Shown here piece by piece: positions 26,301 through 32,199 of a stretch of DNA of 64,000 nt (its first letter is position 1; each line of letters begins with the position of its first letter). The notes under the pieces were generated by a model. That model did not search any database and was not told the DNA's origin. It worked only from the letters and a program-made list of their open reading frames with translations. This stretch comes from Schistosoma haematobium (Eukaryota; Platyhelminthes; Trematoda; Strigeidida; Schistosomatidae), in contig NC_067196.1 of assembly GCF_000699445.3 (NCBI RefSeq), forward strand, positions 22,337,116 to 22,401,115, read 5' to 3'. The translations under genes were made by a program, and so were the position numbers.

Positions 26301-27979
26301 GTAGACTACCTGGTTGGGATCCGCGAGACGATAGCAACCGATGGTTAGAGACCTTGAATGACATGGCTCAAAATCGTTTGCAATGGCGCAGGTGCATCCA
26401 CTATTTGTGTTCTCCCAAATTATAATCTTCTGAATTCTTCATGTCCCTTTCTTTTTTCTCTTTCCAAATTTATTTCACTGGATTATACTCCTTGAATAAC
26501 ATCTTCAAACCCCAATTTTTTTGATTACAGCTTATAATCTTACTACATCTAGCACTACGGGATTTGAATCGACCACTGCATCTCTGTGCTAATGTGGTGT
26601 GGCAACTCGAACTGATGTACGTACGTACGAAGTTCTACGTTGGTACTGACTGACTGATTGAATCATTCTATAGAAAACCTTGAATAAAAAAAGTGACCAT
26701 CCAACCAGTTTTGTCTCAGTCAACTTTCACGTAATGCTCTTGTTAAATAGAGAAAAGCTTCAAAATAGGGAGTAAACAAGATAACGAGTATATTATAAAA
26801 CTGTATAATGGAATCTAGATCTCCTTCGAATCAAAATGTTTGTCCGGAAATTTCAGATTTTCACATAACCCAGAACAAAAACCAAATTTATTGACTGATT
26901 TTATATCTTTGTTTATTCACATTGAAGTTTTCCTAAATGAAATATCAAAACACATGAGTATGTGTAATGAATCCCACACCTAACACAATTAATGTGAACT
27001 TAACAAGTTTTTGAGCAACGATTCTACTTTGTGTAAATTCGCGTTTAATTTCAACACTTGTAAGTCAGTAACTCCATTCCTGAAGATATTGACGACCAGT
27101 TACTATAAGTGTTTGTATTGTTAGCTGCTATAGCATAGTGCAGGAAGAGTTGTATATTAAGTGGTTTATTACTCAAAAACGGTTAGATAAGGATTTGAGC
27201 TAACTACATGAAGTTATGTTTGTTCAGGACACCGTGTTTATATCTAGATGCTCTTAAAATAATATGATATTGCCATTATTCAGTAGAAATTGTAAAAATT
27301 TGATCATGGAAAAACAACTTACTACATGAATATGCTCTAACTGTATTGCTTGGTCTCCAAATAAACCACCAATAGGGGCCGGTAGCACAGAATCAACATG
27401 GACATAGTTACGCATTAATCGAGGCCACAAACGCAAATTACCACCACAAGAACTAAGGGCTAAGCAACCTGTGGGCGAGGGTGATGTTTCTGAATCGTTT
27501 GGAGGGAAGAGTAAGCCAATAAGTGAAGCACTATGTGGAAGATCACTAGCGGGCAAATCAAAGCTCATGCATGAAGAATGAGGCTAAAGAGTGAAAAAAG
27601 TAGTCAGAAACCGATTAGCCATACAAAAACAGATTGCGCTAGAATAATTACTTTCCAGATAACTTGATTCTTTACAAAATTTCTGAGAAGCAAAATACCT
27701 GTGTATTTGAAGATCTTATGTACTTCCATAAAAACAACTTGTTTCCGGCAACGACGACTAACCATTCGTTAGCGAAAAACCGTGCACTTGATGCTGGTGA
27801 TTATAATAGAGACATTAAACATAACGGAGCTTACAAATAGAAGTTCGCAAAGCTTTCGATGGAAAAACTGGGAGACTTTCTGATACTCTTGAAACTTGCA
27901 ACATACGGGAGGGATGGATATCCACATTGACACATGAATATAAAAGCATTGAACCGGGACGTTTGTCATCATACATCAT
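1942..27979 (-). CDS. NUP133: Nuclear pore complex protein Nup133-like, 17 exons, 3' end off window
   Basis: Nup133 is a scaffold subunit of the Y-shaped (Nup107-160) nuclear pore complex, with an N-terminal beta-propeller and a C-terminal alpha-helical stack. Minus-strand exons with GT/AG borders were joined by hand: 27835-27979, 27699-27793, 27323-27583, 23018-23083, 20593-20760, 17913-18035, 16572-16977, 14422-14740, 13129-13360, 11890-12464, 11474-11854, 9859-10132, 8501-8570, 8398-8465, 7075-7450, 4676-4944 and 1942-2382. Every phase matches its neighbour, giving 4,269 nt and about 1,423 codons without a stop. Colinear family motifs include LPASDLPHSASLIGLLF, GLLSGLGRRVSNFF and DARWQWL. 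The animal protein is about 1,150 aa, so this one is longer, with Ser/Asn/Asp/His-rich insertions. The last part of the C-terminal domain lies beyond position 1. The start is the first in-frame ATG of the first exon found; an upstream exon through a possible acceptor near 28000 cannot be excluded. An RTE LINE sits antisense in intron 3. Confidence 0.9.
2505..2650 (-). mobile_element. tRNA-derived SINE
   Basis: On the minus strand an A-box-like GTGGCTTAGTGATTAAAG and a B-box GGTTCGAACCC are spaced as in a tRNA gene, followed by the family's ATTAGTCCTCACACC section. The same family recurs at 6.7, 12.6, 18.9 and 21.3 kb. Confidence 0.65.
3660..4373 (+). mobile_element. RTE-type LINE 3' fragment with AAATA tail
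   Basis: A broken frame encodes WQHHVSNAEARHRVFGH and WWPGHVLRMSSQRIPRREL, matching the RTE C-terminal region. A 3' untranslated part then ends in GTGCCTCCTTATACTAATAT and a (TAAA)n tail at about 4355-4372. It carries stops and is inactive. Confidence 0.75.
4676..4944 (-). CDS. NUP133: Nup133-like exon 16
   Basis: The exon encodes ESALDLAEQFIDRDQIMRW, comparable to AASLAEKYCDFDILVQMC. An acidic CTDKDDDDNGL insertion follows, then DYALQ and a GTATGC donor. Confidence 0.85.
6660..6790 (-). mobile_element. tRNA-derived SINE, degraded
   Basis: The B-box-like GGTTCGAACCCTG and a degraded A-box region are visible on the minus strand, with the same downstream CTCACACTTAGAGTG segment as the 2.5-kb copy. 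Confidence 0.6.
7075..7450 (-). CDS. NUP133: Nup133-like exon 15
   Basis: The exon has helices including HQLVNDCINYAIDLIRSIL and NRLQVLQRLRRLKHWYASL, comparable to IVTEQLVALIDCFLDGY and the following helix pair. The acceptor is CTCACAG and the donor GTAG/GTAAGT. Confidence 0.85.
7560..8025 (+). repeat. Unclassified dispersed repeat with RTE-like tail
   Basis: Positions 7590-7710 resemble 52740-52855 (shared CATCCACCTGAGCTA and flanks). The 3' part ends with GGTTCTACGTTG and TGAC-like repeats, as in the RTE 3' ends of this window. Confidence 0.45.
8398..8465 (-). CDS. NUP133: Nup133-like exon 14 (68 bp)
   Basis: This small exon reads YYLPCWLTDDEPYGLGN, comparable to YVPWTATSGPGGIRTVI. It joins exon 13 in frame only if the 35-bp intron 8466-8500 is removed. 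The donor is TTA/GTAAGT. Confidence 0.82.
8466..8500 (-). other. 35-bp intron of Nup133-like gene
   Basis: A GTAATC donor and an AAAAG acceptor. Both sides match adjacent Nup133 segments in different frames, and removal restores one frame. Confidence 0.75.
8501..8570 (-). CDS. NUP133: Nup133-like exon 13 (70 bp)
   Basis: This small exon encodes AAVAEIVRYRETNLPNLF, comparable to AASHYRQNRNSLYRREES. It ends one base into a codon and is followed by a 35-bp intron. Confidence 0.8.
9170..9330. repeat. Fragment of hammerhead-SINE family
   Basis: Shares the GTTGGCATATRTGCA..CCTGTG..GATTGCC block with 54.56-54.65 kb and 57.18-57.24 kb. The ribozyme core is missing; only ATTCCACTACTAGCC, the strand 3' of the cleavage site, remains. 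Confidence 0.5.
9859..10132 (-). CDS. NUP133: Nup133-like exon 12
   Basis: The exon encodes EPQSLYQSVFNEVAMNAGF and following helices, comparable to LTPADVFFREVSQVDTIC and the INVNNILKDML region. The donor is GAG/GTGAGT, in phase 0. Confidence 0.85.
11474..11854 (-). CDS. NUP133: Nup133-like exon 11
   Basis: This 381-bp exon carries a His/Asp-rich low-complexity segment and then SGNWAETHFLCGLHMASEL, in the helical stack. It starts one base and ends two bases within a codon, compatible with both neighbours. The CAA/GTCAGT donor is weaker than the others. Confidence 0.8.
11855..11889 (-). other. 35-bp intron of Nup133-like gene
   Basis: A GTGAAA donor and a CGCAG acceptor. Removing it joins two long overlapping open frames that are otherwise out of register. 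A simple frameshift is the alternative reading. Confidence 0.65.
11890..12464 (-). CDS. NUP133: Nup133-like exon 10 (helical domain)
   Basis: The exon contains VNDARWQWL, comparable to the YPASDPRWAE motif, then the helix LCARLDALHTLQELWLLLY. A run of serines precedes the 3' end. Its open frame stops three bases after the proposed donor; a 35-bp intron restores the frame. Confidence 0.85.
12590..12850 (+). mobile_element. tRNA-derived SINE with (AAATA)n tail
   Basis: A tRNA-like head (GTCAGTGGTTTTAATGACTAA; TTTGATTCCCGG) and a body are followed by a 3' end GGTGTCGCTTTGTACCAATA and (AAATA)n. The 3' end resembles that of the RTE-type fragment at 4.3 kb. Confidence 0.65.
13129..13360 (-). CDS. 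NUP133: Nup133-like exon 9
   Basis: This 232-bp exon has one base finishing the previous codon and then 77 codons, including QLSPVDRLFVGLSEVARVF. The sequence is poorly conserved, but phase and position fit the junction between propeller and helical domain. The donor is AAA/GTAATT. Confidence 0.75.
13470..13800 (+). mobile_element. Decayed RTE LINE fragments
   Basis: Traces of the RTE C-terminal frame (LGYVLRMPN; RVGWKKFKP) lie at 13680-13790. A separate LINE 3' end, CTGGTTCTACGTTG with TGAC repeats, lies at 13548-13590. Confidence 0.5.
14206..14293. repeat. (AT)n microsatellite, 88 bp
   Basis: An uninterrupted alternating AT run in a Nup133 intron. Confidence 0.98.
14422..14740 (-). CDS. 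NUP133: Nup133-like exon 8
   Basis: This exon encodes the last beta strands and the start of the linker (SLITIGNTDIHNLFIFLTC, comparable to the GACGGVPIIFSRNSGLVSI region). It begins with two bases completing a codon and ends two bases into the next. The segment is rich in Asn, Ser, Thr and Met. Confidence 0.8.
14905..15015 (-). mobile_element. tRNA-derived SINE, degraded
   Basis: A B-box-like GGGTTCGAA (complement-side) with flanks like the 18.75-kb copy (CTTAAACCGAAATAGATGA versus TTTAAACTGAAATAGATTA). Confidence 0.4.
15020..15460. other. Relatively GC-rich unclassified intron segment
   Basis: No coding similarity was recognised. Base composition is higher in GC than flanking DNA, which suggests an old insertion of unknown kind. 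Confidence 0.25.
16210..16340 (-). mobile_element. Sm-alpha-like SINE with degraded hammerhead motif
   Basis: On the minus strand AGGTACATCC, a TTGACGAG core, stem II (TCCC/GGGA), CGAAAC and TGGATCCC follow in hammerhead order. The invariant C3 of the core is changed to T, so catalysis is unlikely. A tRNA-like head with a GGTTCGA B-box lies upstream. Confidence 0.65.
16572..16977 (-). CDS. NUP133: Nup133-like exon 7 (end of propeller)
   Basis: This 406-bp exon encodes the last propeller blades, ending LGCLYCLRTGQVFIIEG, where the vertebrate protein has an AYLYNESAVYVCSTGTGK-type strand. It starts in phase 0 and ends one base into a codon. Confidence 0.85.
17913..18035 (-). CDS. NUP133: Nup133-like exon 6 (propeller)
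   Basis: This 123-bp in-phase exon encodes CLCFALYKNQLDIWSIHQ, the blade equivalent to SFYSLTSSNISKWELD in Nup133. The borders are GTACAG/G and CAG/GTATGG. Confidence 0.85.
18480..18515 (+). repeat. Orphan RTE 3' end
   Basis: Carries the GTACCAGGTTCTACGTTG signature of RTE 3' ends seen at 26.62, 13.55, 37.55 and 39.45 kb. Confidence 0.4.
18720..18835 (-). mobile_element. tRNA-derived SINE, degraded
   Basis: The minus strand shows an A-box-like region and a B-box GGGTTCGACTC, followed by the ATCTAATCTATTTCAGTTTA segment typical of this family here. Confidence 0.5.
18885..19025 (+). mobile_element. tRNA-derived SINE
   Basis: The plus-strand head AATAGCTCAGTGATTAAGG (A box) is followed by a degraded B box and the CCCTAACACTTAAAGTGTGG downstream section of the family. 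Confidence 0.6.
20085..20195 (-). mobile_element. tRNA-derived SINE, degraded
   Basis: A minus-strand B-box GGGTTTGAAC and family flank ATTCCGTCTAATTCG are visible. The copy is short and diverged. Confidence 0.4.
20593..20760 (-). CDS. NUP133: Nup133-like exon 5 (GIGRRVSSLF motif)
   Basis: This 168-bp phase-0 exon carries GLLSGLGRRVSNFFSL, nearly identical to the Nup133 signature GMLSGIGRRVSSLFG. It is the strongest single identifier of the gene. A Ser/Thr-rich tail follows, then a TTT/GTAAGT donor. Confidence 0.92.
20905..21165 (-). mobile_element. LINE/SINE 3' end, antisense to window
   Basis: The minus strand ends GGTGCCTCCTTGTACCAATG followed by TTTATGTGTTCAAATAAATAA, the 3' tail shared with the 4.3- and 12.8-kb elements. 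An open frame across it is not supported as a Nup133 exon. Confidence 0.55.
21330..21490 (+). mobile_element. tRNA-derived SINE
   Basis: Head GGTGGCCTGGTGGCTAAAGC (A box) and CCAGGTTAGGAGCCC (mutated B box), followed by TAGTATCATTAGCCCTCACA and CTAAGTGTGGC as in other copies. Confidence 0.65.
21611..22007 (-). mobile_element. Sm-alpha-like SINE, tandem partial dimer
   Basis: On the minus strand the order is: 3' end of one unit (22007-21953), tRNA-like head with A box (TAGCTCAGTGGTA) and B box (GGTCGAATCC) at about 21935-21850, hammerhead motif, body, then the same 3' end again (21665-21611). The two 53-bp ends differ at two positions, giving a 342-bp period. Pol III transcription is inferred from the boxes. 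Confidence 0.8.
21766..21827 (-). ncRNA. Hammerhead ribozyme motif (Sm-alpha type)
   Basis: The minus strand has CAGGTACATCTTG (helix I strand with the GTAC bulge), the core CTGACGAG, stem II TGCTAAGTAGCA, CGAAAC, a short stem III and cleavage triplet GTC, then CAGGGTTTCC. All invariant core residues are present. Helix I pairs ATCTTG with CAGGGT using wobbles. Self-cleavage is expected but not shown. Confidence 0.7.
22350..22795. repeat. About 450-bp dispersed repeat, copy 1
   Basis: Aligns in the same orientation with 49545-50010 over its whole length (shared ATATTTCRATARCAATCA, CTGGAGTC and GGGCCACTAAA blocks). A solo LTR is possible but its ends were not defined. Confidence 0.6.
23018..23083 (-). 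CDS. NUP133: Nup133-like exon 4 (propeller, 66 bp)
   Basis: This is a short in-phase exon encoding GAFIVATRTGHLILID, equivalent to GGSFILSSSGSQLIRLI in the vertebrate propeller. The acceptor is TTCTAG and the donor is CAG/GTTAGT. Confidence 0.85.
24086..24098 (+). repeat. Target-site duplication, left (RTE)
   Basis: AATCATTCTATAG, repeated exactly at 26661-26673. Confidence 0.85.
24099..26660 (+). mobile_element. RTE-clade LINE, 5'-truncated, in Nup133 intron 3
   Basis: This 2.56-kb insertion starts inside the endonuclease domain (DSDHALVR catalytic end) and continues through reverse transcriptase to a C-terminal RTE domain. It ends in a 3' untranslated part with GTTCTACGTTG and TGAC repeats. 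A perfect 13-bp duplication flanks it. It is antisense to the host gene. RTE (SR2-like) is the best fit; subfamily was not resolved. Confidence 0.9.
24105..26425 (+). pseudogene. RTE endonuclease/reverse transcriptase pseudogene
   Basis: One frame runs 24105-26425, broken only by in-frame stops: TGA 24176, TGA 24986, TAA near 25052 and TAG near 25723. Visible motifs are the SDHALV endonuclease end, QAGFRPGRGC, LDLKEAFDS, SSGVRQDCPLSPFLF and the catalytic YADDIVLF of reverse transcriptase. The C-terminal region contains TYLGSLIS, LRWLGHVLRMPNDRMPRRA and WLETLNDMAQ. Without the 5' half and with four stops it is inactive, but the lack of frameshifts suggests a fairly recent copy. Confidence 0.88.
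26661..26673 (+). repeat. Target-site duplication, right (RTE)
   Basis: AATCATTCTATAG, identical to 24086-24098. Confidence 0.85.
27323..27583 (-). CDS. NUP133: Nup133-like exon 3 (propeller)
   Basis: This 261-bp exon is phase 0 at both ends. It encodes LPASDLPHSASLIGLLF followed by LALSSCGGNLRLWPRL, which line up with LPPSDF..SADLVAL and the SIRYWPSL blade of Nup133. The borders are TTTAG/CC and GTA/GTAAGT. Confidence 0.9.
27699..27793 (-). CDS. NUP133: Nup133-like exon 2 (propeller)
   Basis: This exon encodes WLVVVAGNKLFLWKY, matching the GWACLVCKEKLIIWK blade of vertebrate Nup133. It is 95 bp, begins with two bases that finish a codon and ends in phase 0 at a GTATTT donor. It is separated from exon 1 by a 41-bp intron. 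Confidence 0.85.
27794..27834 (-). other. 41-bp intron of Nup133-like gene
   Basis: A GTAAGC donor and an ACCAG acceptor join two exons with family matches on both sides, in phase (T + CA). Confidence 0.75.
27835..27979 (-). CDS. NUP133: Nup133-like exon 1 (N-terminal)
   Basis: The exon reads SESLPVFPSKALRTS, comparable to the SSLPVKVMEALTLA stretch before the propeller of vertebrate Nup133. It ends one base into a codon at a GTAAGC donor, and the next exon supplies the other two bases. Two tandem ATGs (27974-27979) can start it. The reading frame stays open upstream to a possible CAG acceptor at 28000, so the true start is uncertain. Confidence 0.7.
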
Positions 27980-27999
27980 TGTATTGCAACAGGTAAAAG

Positions 28000-29442
28000 C
28001 TGAAGTGAAAAAAATATAACTAAGAAGCCATCTATGGAAAACCGAGAAGGATCATTTAATTGTTTGTGAAACAGTATATTTTGTAGCTTCTCAAAACAGA
28101 ATACGCTATTTAGATGAATTCAAGAACGTTCATGAAAAAAGTTGGGACCTGACTTTAAAACCCAGTGGTAGGGTATTAAAAGTGTGTAAACCTTAGTGGT
28201 AATCCTATAGGATGAAATGAATTTGGTCTGCAGTTACTAGTGGGGTGTTTCAAACCTTGTGATATATTTACAGGACTTTCGAATGCTTTGGTGAAGACGC
28301 TTGAGATACTATCCTTGACACAGTATTAGAACGGCAAGGCCAATACAGAAATAATGGTAGTTTATAACAAGTGCTTCATATAAACAAGTGTAGAGTGACA
28401 GAAGGGACCTCTGTCATCGCTTATTACATAGATTGTTTGGTGGGAAAAGGTGGGCAGAATGTACCCCTATAAGACTGTCATCTAAGCGGCTAGTGGAACC
28501 CATGATTCACTGACCTATGTATAATACCTACCTATGTAGTATCATATGGGAGTAGAATTATTCGCCGTAAGGCTTAGTGGCAGGACAGTACTTTATGTTT
28601 TCAAACAGAACTGACTCGTCGCATAACAAAATCACGAAGATTGATATGCCAATGAACTGGATGACTTAAATCTACACTATGTACTATGTGTATGAAAAGC
28701 ACTTAATACCAAGCGGATATAGAACAATCTCGTTGACATGAAAACTCACAAGCCTAAAAAGATTAGAAGTATCTTATCTACTCCTATGATGATTAACTGG
28801 ATTTTCAGGGATTATGAGTTATTTAAGCAGCACAAAGTTTTAATAGTGGAGTGAAAAATTGATGAGAAAAACATATTCTACATAATAGCATCTGTGGTTT
28901 TTGAACTGTTATAAAGGAAGCTACATCAATTCCGAAAAATCTTATCTAGACTCTGTACCTTGTTAGTCGTGCCTTCAAGGTCAGAAGCAATCTTCAGAAG
29001 CACCGCTCTGGACAAACGTAACAAAGTCCAAGTAGTTCAAATTCTTCTAGACATAATAGACGAAACTTTCGCTTAATGAACCTCCATATCTAATAGCAGT
29101 GGATCGCTGATATCTCCAAGTAGGAACCTAGTTATGCTTAACGATGAAAAGGGAAATATTAATAGGTTATAGTGAGATGCTGTTTTTAGTCCTTAAGATT
29201 ATATCGTTTTTTCTTAAAGGACTCCTGGGAAGTCACTTGAATTGGATGGGTTGGTGGCAAACTTCTGAATTTGACTACTCTTGAATAGTAAATGGTGTGG
29301 CTTTGGTCAGTTCTTCAGTGTGGTGTCTCTAATTTCTGGGTGTTACCCGTATATCTGTCTCAGGACTGAGTTAAAGTTGGTATTTTAGGGGATGCCCGTT
29401 AGTGCTCAGGTTCCTATAAGTTTTAAGAAGGTCACCTTTGGG
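28000..29442. other. No gene recognised
   Basis: No exon or RNA gene was recognised here. The part nearest 29.4 kb probably holds the 3' untranslated end of the adjacent minus-strand CR1-like element. Confidence 0.4.
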
Positions 29443-31968
29443 TCACCAATACTCTAATGAGAAAAGTTTCCATGGCCTGAGGCGCTTTCCATAAGGTTTG
29501 AATTTGAGTCCTCGAACTGATTTCATGGCTTGCCTTGGAATAACTTCCAGTGTATTCTTATCGTCTTGGGGTGACGATGAAAACACCATAATTCCATGCT
29601 CTAAATAGGATCGAATAAGACTGCTAAGGATCAGGTGGAACGTTCTACTTCTGAAATGGTCAAAAATGCTCTTCGACGCTATCACTGCAAGGTTCGCCCG
29701 AAAGTGATTTACATCGCAGTTATCGCGTGACTTTAGATTATATGATACGTGGACTCATATATCGCTTTCAAATTGGAACGACTGTGTAAGAAAATCGCCT
29801 GTTATATCCATAATCTCCAACTTTTGTTAAATGGAAAACTTTACACTTTGAAGTCCACTGTAATGCCCCCAACTTTGAACTCGAATCAGACACTCCTGAA
29901 GCTACAGGTTTTCACGAATGTCGTAAACGTTTCTTAAGTGTTGCACATCATCAGCGAAAAGTAGTGAAACAGACCATATTCGCTGAGGAAGGTCATTTAT
30001 ACAAATTGAGAAAAGAGGAGGTCCTAGTACTAAACCCTAAGGAACATCATCAAGGTGAGGAAAGTAAAGTTTACCCTAACCCTTAATGTCGATTATCTAA
30101 ATATGAAGCAAGGTACTCAACTGACGGTGACTTGTTACTTCACCATCTAATCCTATGGACTGACTCTATCAAAATCTTTTGAGAAGTTCAGGTGTGGTGT
30201 TTTTTACATATGTTACGGTATGTAACACCAATTGTAAGTGGAAAACCTGGCATCAGAAGGCTAAGAAGATCGACTTGAATAGAAAGGAATGGAAAATAGA
30301 AAAGAATTGTGGATTGAAAGAATCATACAAAATGTGAGGAACAATTGGTGGAAACTTGCAGATGAAGTATTCAATGTATGGTTCTCAAATTTTACCAAGA
30401 TATTCTGTAGCTTTGTACTTAAATACAATTGGTTGTCCACACCTATGTTCTCGTTCTCAACGCATGTATATGACATCAATTTTCTCCTTGAGATTAAAAA
30501 TGGTTGTCCATCTACCCACGGCTGTCAGCAGTTTGATTACACAAGAATGACTGTTCTTGAGAAAATGCAGTTGATGCGAAAAGGAGTTTGTACATAACAA
30601 GTATTGACTCACACTGTCATATATCTTGGACTTTTGAAGGTACTAAGGAAGGTGCTACCGGCTTGTAGCTTGAAAGTTAGCTGTGTCGACCTCCCTTAAA
30701 AAATTGGTGTGATGTGGGCCAGCTTTCGATTTCCATCTTCGGCTTAGCGAATCTGTAGACGTCGTGCTGAGCGGTTTTGACAAAATTGAAGCCTCTTCCC
30801 TCGGTATAGCGGAGTGAACCATATCCGGCTCAGGAAACGTGTCCTTATCTAGATGCTGCAGTTTCCGATACACTAAGTCAACGCCCAGATTCACCTCTGA
30901 AAGTTCTACCAAGTTGCAAGTAAAGGTATCGTGCATGTAATTTGTATGAGATATTTGAAATGTTTGGAAATACTGTTCTTTCAGAAAGTCGGCGGCGTCA
31001 CTGTTGTTGATGGCTGGGACATCAGGACCTATCGACTGGGAAAATCCAGTTTTGGTTTGTCAAAGAGAGACTGCATATCCTAATGGGCTTTCCGGATTGG
31101 AGGAAAATTTATCGATTAGCCTTGTGTCATACTGAAGCCTATATTAACTTATTGCCTTTGTGCATTAGCTCCTTGCTTGTTTGGAATGCCTGTATGTACT
31201 GCCATCACTAATTCGTTTTTATTCCGCCCAGTAGTGCCTTTTTTCTTTTATGACTGTACGCTGCTTGTGATGAGTGATTGTATATGAGTGTATCCGAGAC
31301 GAATATAGCGAGATAATTCCTACAGCACATGATTGTCGTATTCGCTGACAGCGATGGGCTTCCTGCAGATGACTCTTACTAGACATTTCGAGGTGTTTGA
31401 CTATTACTGAAAACCATACAGATGTATCAAGATTTGTGATTTCTTGGGTGTGCACTTGATGTGCTACCAAGCACGATCGTAGATAAAGGGCCACTCCGCC
31501 TCCAACTCCTGTTTCTCTGTCGTTGCGAAACAAAGGCACTCTAGGTGTTGCAAGCTCCAGGTCCTTAATATGACATGCCCATATTCCAGATATTCCTATC
31601 AGATGAGCAATACCAGAATTACTTAGTTCATCTAACTCATCTATTTTGTTCGATGAACTCATGGTGTTCATATATAGGCAGTTTGTGTTTTTGATTTGAA
31701 ACGCGTGAGCTTCCTCATCCGTTTTGTTTGAATGAGCCCAACTACTTAGAGTTTTCCGATTTGGTGGTCCCTTTCCGTTCCTCGTTTTCCCTTGTTCTTG
31801 GTAGTCCGCACGTGGAATGGACGGTTCCGATTTACTTTTGTGCTTGATCCTTGCATCATGTGGCTTGTCAGAATGTGCGCAGATCTCATTTGATAACCAG
31901 AGTCTGTTGACACAAAATGCCATGAGAGAGGCAGATCCTGTATAGGAGTATGGTAAGATTACTTTCAT
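29443..31968 (-). pseudogene. CR1-like LINE remnant, minus strand
   Basis: Reading the minus strand from 31968, there is an endonuclease region (LFRNDRETGVGGGVALYLRS at about 31.5 kb). Then come reverse transcriptase pieces: LSKPLSTTSTDSL near 30.75 kb, GLVLGPPLFSICINDLPQ with an LLFADDV box near 30.0 kb, and SYLEHGIMVFSS..KSVRGLKFKPYGKRL..FSLEY at 29443-29685. Frames are scrambled by stops and shifts. These motifs and their order are typical of CR1-clade elements such as schistosome SR1. Confidence 0.75.
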
Positions 31969-32199
31969 CAGCGGGGTCTAGAAACACTATTCTTCTTGAA
32001 TGATTGCACTACTTGTTGGATCAATATTTTTCTAAACTAGGAGGACTGCTTTATGAACTTCGACTCTAGAATACCATAGTCTGTGTAATCAGGGTGCACT
32101 TAAAGACGCTTCATGTTCACGGGAGTGACAGGGGTTGATAGAAAGTGGTGAGGAATATCATTACGAATGACATCTAACACATTAAACTTTGGACAAAGC

